A stretch of DNA of 5,918 nt from an uncultured Planctomycetaceae bacterium. GTDB lineage: Bacteria; Planctomycetota; Planctomycetia; Pirellulales; Pirellulaceae. This document shows, piece by piece, positions 1 to 5,643 of the stretch (position 1 is the stretch's first letter; each line of letters starts with the position of its first letter). Under the pieces are notes generated by a model. It made no database searches, had not been told where the DNA came from, and worked only from the letters and a program-made list of their open reading frames with translations. Location: NCBI GenBank assembly GCA_937967755.1, contig CALBTA010000511.1, positions 1-5,918 of the forward strand, written 5' to 3'. The position numbers and the translations under genes were made by a program.

Positions 1-403
1 AGACGCTGGTGCTCAACAAGAACGCCATCGCCGGTTCAGGCTTGTTCATGCCTGTTACCTTGTGCAGAGGCGATTCGTGCAGCTTTTCACCCGCGGTGGT
101 ATAGACGCTGACTTGCAACTCAGGCTTCTCTTCATCGGGGAAGTGGACGATCGCGACCCGGTCACCCGTCGGCAACACCGCCAATCCAGCCAGGGGAGAC
201 TTCAGTTTCGCAATCCGCACCGACTTCTTTGCTTCCAAGTCGTAGGAGAGGACCGTTCCGTCGGCGGCAACGTAGAGGAAGCCGCTGGAATCAGGCAGCC
301 AGGCCGGCGTGCAGCGGGCCAGCAGAACTGGCATCGCCAGGGCGAACAATATCGACAGGCAGCGGACGAAGCGGTTGGTAGCAGAGGTCTGTTTCTTCGT
401 CAT
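1..403 (-). CDS. Exported TolB/WD40-like beta-propeller protein, N-terminal part (runs off window)
   Basis: Partial gene: 134 codons are visible and the 3' part lies beyond the left edge. The protein opens with a basic stretch (MTKKQTSATNRFVR) and a hydrophobic core (about residues 15-29, ending PVLLA), which reads as a Sec signal peptide. The cysteine at 31 is preceded by arginine, so a lipobox is not convincing. Residues 33-58 contain PAWLPDSSGFLYVAADG followed by VLSYDLE, the W-x-PDS-G pattern of a TolB/PD40-type propeller blade, and a second strand-rich unit follows. ATG at 403 is chosen because GAGG lies 7 bases upstream (411-414); an in-frame ATG at 421 has no clear ribosome site. It starts 22 bases after the nagB stop on the same strand, so the two are probably co-transcribed. 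The propeller family and export are inferred from motif style; ligand and function are unknown. Confidence 0.7.
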   Translation of the reverse strand, partial: MTKKQTSATNRFVRCLSILFALAMPVLLARCTPAWLPDSSGFLYVAADGTVLSYDLEAKKSVRIAKLKSPLAGLAVLPTGDRVAIVHFPDEEKPELQVSVYTTAGEKLHESPLHKVTGMNKPEPAMAFLLSTSV

Positions 404-425
404 CGCCGTACCTCGTTGCATCTGG

Positions 426-1226
426 CTAACTGCCCCATAAAAGCTGGCCGCTCTCCAGCATTTGGTGCGACCGTTCGACTTCGTCGTAATACTCTCGCCG
501 CTGCAGATTCGCCGCCGCCGCTTCGTCGACAATCATCGTCACGTCGCGGTGAAGCTGCAACGCGCTGGCGGTGATTTGAGCGGTGACCGGCCCTTCCACC
601 GCGGCCGCAATCGCTTCGGCCTTCGACTCGCCATAGGCCATCAGCAAGCAGCGGCGCGAATCCAAAATGGTGCCCACCCCCATCGTCACCGCCAGGCGGG
701 GAACTTCCTGCTCGCTGTCGAAGAACCGCGCGTTGTCTCGGATCGTTTCCGGGGCCAGCGTTTTCAGTCGCGTGCGGCTGCCCAGCGATGAACCCGGTTC
801 GTTGAACGCGATATGCCCGTCGCTACCGATGCCCAGCAGTTGCAGGTCGATTCCGCCGGCGTCGACGATCATCTTCTCGTACAGTTCGCAATACTCATCA
901 AAGTCAACCGCCAGCCCGTCGGGCACGTGGGTGTTGTCCGGCGCGATGTTGATTTTGTCGAACAGGTTCGACTGCATGAAGTGGCGATAACTTTGCGGGT
1001 GCGTCGGCTTCAGGCCCACGTACTCGTCCAGGTTGAACGACCGCACGCGGGAAAAATCAAGCCCCTCGTCGGCGTGCATCCGAATCAATTCGCGGTACGC
1101 CCCCAAAGGCGTTCCACCCGTCGCCAGGCCGAGGACGCAGCGCGGATCTTTCTGGACCGTGCTGGCAATGACCTGGGCAGCACGGCGGCTGACGCTCTCG
1201 GAATCAGGCAGAATGATGACGCGCAC
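426..1226 (-). CDS. nagB: Glucosamine-6-phosphate deaminase
   Basis: Cytoplasmic enzyme that converts glucosamine 6-phosphate to fructose 6-phosphate and ammonia, joining amino-sugar catabolism to glycolysis. The product is 266 residues, the same length as the E. coli hexameric enzyme. Visible landmarks: phosphate-binding LGLATGGTPLG at 32-42; FNLDEYVGL at 64-72, whose D67 matches E. coli proton acceptor D72; and GSDGHIAFNEPGSSL at 134-148, with D136, H138 and E143 matching E. coli D141, H143 and E148. S146, R153 and K155 align with the E. coli N-acetylglucosamine-6-phosphate allosteric residues S151, R158 and K160, so allosteric activation is plausible. The start is GTG (1224-1226), read with AAAGGAA six bases upstream at 1233-1239. 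It is followed 22 bases later by the exported propeller gene. No nagA, nagK or transporter is in view, so the amino-sugar source cannot be told. Confidence 0.96.
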   Translation of the reverse strand: MRVIILPDSESVSRRAAQVIASTVQKDPRCVLGLATGGTPLGAYRELIRMHADEGLDFSRVRSFNLDEYVGLKPTHPQSYRHFMQSNLFDKINIAPDNTHVPDGLAVDFDEYCELYEKMIVDAGGIDLQLLGIGSDGHIAFNEPGSSLGSRTRLKTLAPETIRDNARFFDSEQEVPRLAVTMGVGTILDSRRCLLMAYGESKAEAIAAAVEGPVTAQITASALQLHRDVTMIVDEAAAANLQRREYYDEVERSHQMLESGQLLWGS

Positions 1227-1313
1227 GGGCTATTCCTTTGCTTCAGTGATACTACTTGCAAAGCTATCGGTTGGTTTCAAACGCACCAAGATTTGAGCAG
1301 CGAGCTACCTTGC

Positions 1314-1367
1314 TGTAGGCCGGGCACTCTTTCCCCGCACACGACGGGCAAGAGTGCCCGTCTTACA
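1314..1367. repeat. Hairpin element (GGGCACTCTT / AAGAGTGCCC)
   Basis: Two 18-base arms (1314-1331 and 1350-1367) pair with 16 Watson-Crick pairs, one G-T pair and one mismatch around an 18-base loop. The core is GGGCACTCTT against AAGAGTGCCC. It sits about 90 bases upstream of the nagB start. It has no T-run, so a simple intrinsic terminator is not supported. It resembles the palindromic intergenic elements common in planctomycete genomes (family statement from memory, not searched). Confidence 0.75.
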
Positions 1368-1404
1368 TCGCAGCTAGCCCGCCACTTAAACCTCGTTGTA
1401 CTCG

Positions 1405-1418
1405 GGGCGGCACCGCCC
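1405..1418. repeat. Small GC palindrome (GGGCGG / CCGCCC)
   Basis: Six-base perfect arms, GGGCGG at 1405-1410 and CCGCCC at 1413-1418, separated by CA. In a GC-rich genome such a short palindrome has limited weight. It is noted because it lies among larger hairpins in the same gap. Confidence 0.35.
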
Positions 1419-1512
1419 GCCAAGCGTCTTTCGCAGCCAACTGACATAGTCGCTACGCGGCGGTTGCGATTATAGTTCCGATCATCACTACCGCGCAAAC
1501 TTTGCCGGCACA

Positions 1513-1589
1513 GTAGCAGGCACGCTTGCCGTCCGCCACGACCATCGGCCGCCTGGAAACGCCAGCGGCACACGGAGAGTGCCTGCTAC
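1513..1589. repeat. Inverted repeat in the parA leader (GTAGCAGGCAC / GTGCCTGCTAC)
   Basis: Perfect 11-base arms at 1513-1523 and 1579-1589 enclose 55 bases. A second inner pairing, TGCCG (1527-1531) with CGGCA (1566-1570), extends the stem past an uneven internal loop. Compared with the reverse complement of the right arm, the left arm seems to lack about six bases, as if a once longer hairpin had decayed. The right arm ends four bases before the parA Shine-Dalgarno sequence. Confidence 0.75.
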
Positions 1590-1592
1590 CAT

Positions 1593-1603
1593 AAGGAAGG
1601 AAA
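1593..1603 (+). promoter_or_regulatory. Strong parA ribosome binding site
   Basis: AAGGAAGGAAA ends four bases before the ATG at 1608, giving two overlapping AAGGA-type matches to the 16S anti-Shine-Dalgarno. It fixes the parA start. The preceding inverted-repeat arm ends at 1589, so folding of that repeat could affect access to this site (inference). Confidence 0.8.
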
Positions 1604-1607
1604 CCAC

Positions 1608-2432
1608 ATGCGTTCAATCGCCATCATCAACCAAAAGGGCGGCGTGGGGAAAACGACGACGTCCGTCAACTTGGGCGCGGCGCTCGCGGCCGCTGGTCAC
1701 AAGGTTTGCTTGATCGACCTCGACCCGCAGGCGCACGCGTCGTTGCATTTAGGAGTGGCGCTGGAGGATGAAGATCGGTCGATTTACGACGTCCTACGCG
1801 GCGACGCGACGCTGGCTGCAATCCGCCGTGAAGATAGCGAAAACTTGCACCTGGTTCCCGCCCACATCAACCTGGCCGCCGCCGAGATGGAACTGGCAGG
1901 CGAAGTGGGGCGCGAGTTGATTTTGAACGATCGCTGGACCGCCGACCCGGAGCCGTTTGATTTCGTCCTGATCGATTGTGCCCCATCGCTGGGGCTGCTG
2001 ACCTTGAACGCGCTGTGCTGTGTGGAAGAAGTTTTCCTGCCGCTGCAACCACACTACCTGGCCCTGCACGGCATGAGCAAACTGCTGACGACCATCGGTG
2101 CCGTTTCCGCCCGGCTGAACCCGCGGCTGCGGCTATCGGCGATTGTGTTGTGCATGTACGACTCGGGCACGCGGCTGGCCAGCGAAGTCGCCGGCGATGC
2201 GGAAGGGTTCTTCGGCGCGCAAACTTCCGGCAGCGCCTGGTCGCAAGCGGCGGTGATGAAAACCCGTATCCGCCGCAACATCCGCCTTGCCGAAGCCCCC
2301 AGCCACGGGCAATCGATCTTCGACTACGACAACTCGTCGAACGGTGCCGAGGACTATCGGGCGCTGTGCGCCGAAGTGTTAGAGATGGACGCCAGGGTCA
2401 CCCCGCGCCGGGTGGAGCGGAATGCGGCGTGA
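1608..2432 (+). CDS. ParA/Soj-family ATPase (deviant Walker A), no parB beside it
   Basis: 274-residue cytoplasmic P-loop ATPase of the ParA/MinD superfamily, which bind ATP as dimers and position chromosomes, plasmids or protein cargo. The deviant Walker A is KGGVGKTT at 10-17 with signature K10 and K15; LIDLDPQ at 35-41 carries D37 and D39; Walker B is VLIDCAPSLG at 120-129 with D123. The C-terminal TRIRRNIRLAEAPSHGQSIF at 219-238 is the standard Soj motif. Between FFG (201-203) and that motif lies a stretch longer than in B. subtilis Soj (GAQTSGSAWSQAAVMK). Length and motifs fit a chromosomal Soj-type protein without the N-terminal DNA-binding extension of P1-type ParA. Neither a ParB gene nor an obvious parS site is in view; the next gene is convergent. 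Whether it segregates the chromosome or another cargo is undecided, so parA/soj is not assigned as a symbol. Confidence 0.92.
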   Translation: MRSIAIINQKGGVGKTTTSVNLGAALAAAGHKVCLIDLDPQAHASLHLGVALEDEDRSIYDVLRGDATLAAIRREDSENLHLVPAHINLAAAEMELAGEVGRELILNDRWTADPEPFDFVLIDCAPSLGLLTLNALCCVEEVFLPLQPHYLALHGMSKLLTTIGAVSARLNPRLRLSAIVLCMYDSGTRLASEVAGDAEGFFGAQTSGSAWSQAAVMKTRIRRNIRLAEAPSHGQSIFDYDNSSNGAEDYRALCAEVLEMDARVTPRRVERNAA

Positions 2433-2502
2433 GGTACGACGGTCTTCCAAGGTCGTCGAGTCTATCCATTTCCATTCGACGGCCTTGGAAGACCGTCGTA
2501 CC
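2433..2502. repeat. 70-base hairpin element, copy A, between convergent parA and the ankyrin gene
   Basis: Two 27-base arms (2433-2459 and 2476-2502) are reverse complements with one mismatch, around a 16-base loop. The arms carry GTACGACGGTCTTCCAAGG. The element begins on the base after the parA TGA and ends three bases before the ankyrin gene's stop codon, so it makes up nearly the whole convergent gap. It could stop transcription from both sides, though neither strand has a T-run after the stem. Copy B at 3781-3850 has the same length and matches it at 50 of 54 arm positions. Confidence 0.9.
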
Positions 2503-2505
2503 TTG

Positions 2506-3744
2506 TCACTTCAACATCGTCACCACGCCATCTTGCCCGGCGCTGTTGGCCATGTCGGCGGCGGTGAAGCCGTCGATGTCTTTGACCGACTGGTCAGCTT
2601 TGCCTTTGAGCAACACGGCGACCACTTTTTCGTGCCCTTTCCAGGCGGCTTTGTGCAGCGGGGTCGCGCCGTCGCTGTCTTGCACATTGGGGTTCGCCCC
2701 GTAGTCGAGCAACGCCTTGACCACTTCGTGATGCCCCTGCCACGCGGCGGCGTGCAGCGGGGTGTAACCGGTGGAATCATCAGGAAGATCGGCCCCTCCT
2801 TTGATCAGCGTCGTCACGGTGGTGAAGTGTCCGTTCCAAGCCGCGCCGTACAGCGGGTCTTTGTCGGAAACATCCTTGGCCGCCGCGTCGGCTCCGGCGT
2901 CGAGCAACAGGCCGCACACCTTGTAATGCCCATTCCACGAAGCGGCGTGCAGGGCGGTTTCGCCATCTTCGTTCTTGGCGTCGATCTTGGCCTTGCGTTC
3001 GATCAGCGACGCGACCGCTTCATCCAACCCGTTGGCCGCCGCCCAATGCAGCAGCGTTTGGCCGTCGGTCGTTTTGAACTTGGAAACATCGGTCACGGGG
3101 ATCAGCACGTTCGCCACCGCCGCCTGATTGTTGATCATGGCGATCTCCAGCGGCGCTCGGCCGGCTTCGTCCTTGGCCGCCGGATCGGCCTCACGCTCCA
3201 GCAGGGCCTTGGCGGCATCGGCATAGCCAAAGCGGGCGGCCAGGTGCAGCGGCAACTCGCCGCTGGGAAGTTTCTCGTTGGGGTTTTTCACCTTGGTCAG
3301 CAGCAGCCCGGTCACATCGGTGCCGCCGTAGGCCCGATATTGAATGGCGTAGTCCAGCGGCGTCCGCTGCTGCTTATCCTTGATGCCGATATTCGCCCCG
3401 GCCGCCATCAACGGCTCGACATAATCGGCCCGCCGGTTCATCGCCGCCCAATGCAACGCGGTATACCCGTACTGGTCTTGAATGTTGACGTCGGGCTTGT
3501 GCTTGATCAGCTCGTCGAACGCGTTCTTCTTGTTGTAATTGATCGCTGTGATCAACGGTGTGTAGTTCTGCCGCTTGGTATCCGGCGCGTTGACCGCCGC
3601 CGGGGTCTTTTTCAAGATCTCTTGAATCTTCGTGATGTTGTCCTGCTGCACGGCGGTATGAATCTCATCCGCGCTGGCGGAAGTCGCCGCGAGCAATACC
3701 ACTGCGATCGTGACGGCGAAGGCATGTTTCAGTGCGATTGTCAT
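2506..3744 (-). CDS. Exported ankyrin-repeat protein
   Basis: 412 residues. Residues 1-25 form a classic Sec signal peptide (MTIALKHAFAVTIAVVLLAA, then TSASA before DE), so the mature protein should be periplasmic or otherwise outside the cytoplasm. The rest is built almost wholly of about 12 ankyrin repeats starting near residues 28, 59, 92, 125, 160, 194, 227, 260, 293, 325, 358 and 391, with the usual TPLH.AA..GH..VV..LL..GAD pattern clearest in repeats 8-11. The first, fourth and sixth are divergent, and the last is cut short by the C-terminus. No enzymatic domain is visible, so a protein-binding or scaffold role is inferred. ATG at 3742-3744 has GGAG eight bases upstream (3753-3756). It lies 108 bases downstream of the HEAT-propeller gene on the same strand, and a 70-base hairpin sits at each of its ends. 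Confidence 0.9.
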   Translation of the reverse strand: MTIALKHAFAVTIAVVLLAATSASADEIHTAVQQDNITKIQEILKKTPAAVNAPDTKRQNYTPLITAINYNKKNAFDELIKHKPDVNIQDQYGYTALHWAAMNRRADYVEPLMAAGANIGIKDKQQRTPLDYAIQYRAYGGTDVTGLLLTKVKNPNEKLPSGELPLHLAARFGYADAAKALLEREADPAAKDEAGRAPLEIAMINNQAAVANVLIPVTDVSKFKTTDGQTLLHWAAANGLDEAVASLIERKAKIDAKNEDGETALHAASWNGHYKVCGLLLDAGADAAAKDVSDKDPLYGAAWNGHFTTVTTLIKGGADLPDDSTGYTPLHAAAWQGHHEVVKALLDYGANPNVQDSDGATPLHKAAWKGHEKVVAVLLKGKADQSVKDIDGFTAADMANSAGQDGVVTMLK

Positions 3745-3780
3745 CGGTCAAACTCCACTCGTGGGTTGGGTTGGTCCTCA

Positions 3781-3850
3781 TGTACGACGGTCTTCCCAGG
3801 CCGTCGAAAATCTGTACGGCTATTCGACGGCCTGGGAAGACCGTCGTACC
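3781..3850. repeat. 70-base hairpin element, copy B, between the HEAT-propeller and ankyrin genes
   Basis: 28-base arms at 3781-3808 and 3823-3850 pair at 27 of 28 positions around a 14-base loop. Their core, GTACGACGGTCTTCCCAGG, is the same as copy A except for one base that is compensated in the other arm. It starts two bases after the stop codon of the upstream minus-strand gene and ends 36 bases before the ankyrin ATG. It may separate expression of the two genes, as an attenuator or an RNA-stabilising 3' end (inference). No T-run follows. Confidence 0.9.
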
Positions 3851-3852
3851 TC

Positions 3853-5235
3853 CTACCGCCGGGCGGTTCCGTAGCTGCACCCGCTTAGTTCCCAGATGAT
3901 TTTCTTATCCGGCGTGACTTCCACGAAGCGGTTGCCGCCGGTGATTAGCGTGTTGCCGTTGGGCAGGCGGAAGGCGTCAACGGCGTTGTTCTCGGTCGTT
4001 TCCCAAACCACCTTCTTGTCGCGCGTGACCTCCACCACTTTCCCATCGCCGAAATTCGTGATTAAAATATTCCCGTTGGCCAAAGGAGAACACCCGTACG
4101 ATTGCGACAGCGGGTAGCTCCACACCTCTTTGCCGTCGGGCGTCACTTCGATCACATTCGAGCCATAGCAGGAAATCAGCGTGTTGCCGTTTTCCAGCCG
4201 GTGGACGTCGCTGCAATTGTTTTGCGTCTTGTGCTGCCAGACGATTTTCTTATCGGGCGAAACCTCCAGCGCCAGGTTGCCGCTGTGCTGGGCGATCAGC
4301 ACGTTGCCGTTCTCCAGCGGCTTGGCGTTCAGCGGGTTATTCACCTGATAATCCCACACGACCTTCCCTTCGGGATCGACCTGAATCACGCGGTTGCCGT
4401 TGTACTCGGCGATCAACACGTTGCCGTTGGCCATCTTCTCAGCGCTCCAGCAACCGTTCGACTGGTAGCTCCAAATCACTTTGCCCTCAGGCGTCCGTTC
4501 TTCGACCTTGTTCTGATAGCCGTAGGCCAACAGCGTGTTGCCCGCCAGGTAGCCCACACCGCTGCCGAACTTCCGCAACGGGAAAGTCAACTCGGCGGTC
4601 TGGCCGTCCCCTTCGACCCATTCTTTCCACTGCGCGACGACCTTCTCGCGCTTGTCGGCCGTGTCGTAGGCCGCGAAGCCGAAGTGTTTTCCGCTCAACT
4701 GCCGCAGCGCCGCCGACGAGGAAACGCGGGCTTGCAAGTCTTCCGATTCGAGCAGCGAAAGCAAAACCGGCAAGCTCTTGCGGTCTCCGAAGTTGGCAAT
4801 CGCCCGGGCGGCGGCCGTTTTCACTCCGTCGTCTTTGTCGGTCAACATACCGTACAAGTCATCGGTCGCGCCTTTGCCCAGCGCTTCGGCCAGCGCGAGC
4901 GTCGCCGCGATGCGAACTTGCGCAAGGTCGCTTTTCAATGCCTCGCGCAGCACCTTGGCGTCTTCCTTGGTGGCAGCCGCTTCGGCCGCGTCGAGCGCCG
5001 CTTGCTGCAAATGGCGCTTGTCGCACAGTGGAATCGCCGCCAAAAGCTCGGGCATCAGCCCGTTAATTTTGCTGGCCGCGATCACCTTCAGGGCCGCGTG
5101 CATGGTTTTGGTCGCCTCGGGCTTGCCGATGTCCAGCACCCGCTTGGCACGCCAGCGGACTTCGGGGTCGTCCCCTTCGCTGGCGGCGATGAGGGCTTCG
5201 GTCGGCAGCGTCGGCATGATCAGCAACTGCGACAT
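3853..5235 (-). CDS. HEAT-repeat and PQQ-like six-bladed beta-propeller protein (open part downstream of the amber codon)
   Basis: 460 residues from the first ATG after the premature stop. Residues about 11-180 are paired helices of HEAT/Armadillo type (DPEVRWRAKRVL, LAQVRIAATLALAEAL, DGVKTAAARAIANFG, LQARVSSSAALRQL). A linker FGFAAYDTADKREKVVAQW (185-203) follows, a block I associate with planctomycete HEAT proteins. Residues about 225-449 hold six propeller blades of 36-40 residues with the pattern NGN.LI ... V.V.PD.K.VW; blade starts are near 230, 269, 308, 348, 386 and 425. This recalls PQQ-like or arylsulfotransferase-like propellers. No CxxCH haem motif is present. Such proteins are usually exported, but this piece has no signal peptide and no clear ribosome site (only GCGAAACGGCG before ATG), so separate translation is doubtful. 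Substrate and function are unknown. The ankyrin gene follows on the same strand. Confidence 0.75.
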   Translation of the reverse strand: MSQLLIMPTLPTEALIAASEGDDPEVRWRAKRVLDIGKPEATKTMHAALKVIAASKINGLMPELLAAIPLCDKRHLQQAALDAAEAAATKEDAKVLREALKSDLAQVRIAATLALAEALGKGATDDLYGMLTDKDDGVKTAAARAIANFGDRKSLPVLLSLLESEDLQARVSSSAALRQLSGKHFGFAAYDTADKREKVVAQWKEWVEGDGQTAELTFPLRKFGSGVGYLAGNTLLAYGYQNKVEERTPEGKVIWSYQSNGCWSAEKMANGNVLIAEYNGNRVIQVDPEGKVVWDYQVNNPLNAKPLENGNVLIAQHSGNLALEVSPDKKIVWQHKTQNNCSDVHRLENGNTLISCYGSNVIEVTPDGKEVWSYPLSQSYGCSPLANGNILITNFGDGKVVEVTRDKKVVWETTENNAVDAFRLPNGNTLITGGNRFVEVTPDKKIIWELSGCSYGTARR

Positions 5236-5325
5236 CGCCGTTTCGCGGGCCTGGAAGCTGTCGTTGTAACCAAACTGCTGGATCAGGGTCTTCGCCAGTT
5301 GAAGCTGCTCTTCGCTGGGGTGCAG

Positions 5326-5502
5326 CTAGGTCAGGTACTTCGCCAGCCCGGCCGAAGTCGCGGGCACTTCCCGCTGATCGAGAATTTGCTCGTAAGGAGA
5401 TTTCGCCTCGGCGGCCTCAATCGACCCAGGGCCTCCGGCGGCGGCCAAAACCAACAGGGACAAACAACCGCCCCAAACCCACGGTCGAATACAACGCAAC
5501 AT
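5326..5502 (-). CDS. Signal-peptide-bearing N-terminal fragment of the HEAT-propeller protein
   Basis: 58 codons from the well-supported start at 5502 to the in-frame TAG at 5326-5328. It contains the signal peptide (about residues 1-33) and about 25 residues of mature protein (KSPYEQILDQREVPATSAGL, then AKYLT). On its own it would yield only a short exported peptide with no domain, so it is best read as the 5' piece of the broken gene. A longer in-frame start at 5649 exists, but it lacks a ribosome site and would place 49 unusual residues before the signal peptide. Confidence 0.7.
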   Translation of the reverse strand: MLRCIRPWVWGGCLSLLVLAAAGGPGSIEAAEAKSPYEQILDQREVPATSAGLAKYLT

Positions 5503-5592
5503 GGCACTCCCCTTCCAAATGACGGCCAAAAACGAGCACGCAAACCCAACCAAAACAACATGGCCCTTGCCCAGCGGCGCACCCACACCGCC

Positions 5593-5621
5593 TTTATACC
5601 CGGTGTAGACGCAAATGTCGC
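5593..5621 (-). promoter_or_regulatory. Candidate sigma70-type promoter for the HEAT-propeller gene
   Basis: On the minus strand GCGACA (5616-5621, four of six matches to TTGACA) and TATAAA (5593-5598, five of six matches to TATAAT) are separated by 17 bases. The predicted transcript would start near 5586, leaving a leader of roughly 85 bases before the ATG at 5502. The operator-like palindromes lie just upstream, a usual place for activator binding. The call rests on consensus only, and planctomycete promoters are not well described by it. Confidence 0.35.
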
Positions 5622-5643
5622 CCAGATAGTTCCGCAAAGAGTA

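Larger units (their letters stand above)
1227..1607. other. Divergent nagB/parA intergenic region, no gene, three inverted repeats
   Basis: This 381-base gap separates the starts of nagB (minus) and parA (plus), so it must hold both promoters. I see no convincing coding region; a 98-codon minus-strand frame inside it is arginine- and cysteine-rich, lacks a family motif and runs through the hairpins. It contains three inverted repeats, annotated separately at 1314-1367, 1405-1418 and 1513-1589. TATAGT at 1476-1481 could be a -10 box for parA, but no good -35 lies 16-18 bases upstream, so no promoter is called. Confidence 0.7.
3853..5502 (-). pseudogene. Exported HEAT-repeat/PQQ-like propeller gene interrupted by an in-frame amber codon
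   Basis: The full locus would encode 549 residues if codon 59 (TAG, 5326-5328) were a sense codon. The start ATG at 5502 has GGAAGGGGAG four bases upstream (5507-5516). Residues 1-33 are a signal peptide with hydrophobic core CLSLLVLAAAGG and a likely cut near SIEAAEA. After the stop, the same frame continues at once with LHPSEEQLQLAKTLIQQFG and residues typical of HEAT-type helices, so codons 60-89 look coding although they precede the next ATG (codon 90). No frame change is needed. Explanations, in order of likelihood: a nonsense mutation making a pseudogene, a sequencing or assembly error, or stop-codon readthrough. Domain content is described under the downstream open part. Confidence 0.8.

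Noticed and set aside
62..574. 170-codon plus-strand frame at the left end
   Set aside because: It lies antisense to the exported propeller gene and the nagB 3' end, both of which have better protein evidence.
1277..1573. 98-codon minus-strand frame in the nagB-parA gap
   Set aside because: No ribosome site or recognisable motif was seen, the composition is arginine- and cysteine-rich, and it includes inverted-repeat sequence.
2433..2502. Hairpin A as a standard rho-independent terminator
   Set aside because: The stem is strong, but neither strand has a run of T after it, and a near-identical copy occurs elsewhere. It is annotated as a repeat with a possible termination role.
2433..3850. 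The two 70-base hairpins as terminal inverted repeats of an insertion sequence
   Set aside because: The enclosed gene is an exported ankyrin protein, not a transposase, each copy is palindromic by itself, and no target-site duplication is visible.
2422..3888. 488-codon open frame on the plus strand across the whole ankyrin gene
   Set aside because: It is the antisense of a gene with a clear signal peptide and ankyrin repeats, runs through both hairpins, and is rich in R, G, V and Q with no family motif. Long antisense frames are expected opposite GC-rich genes.
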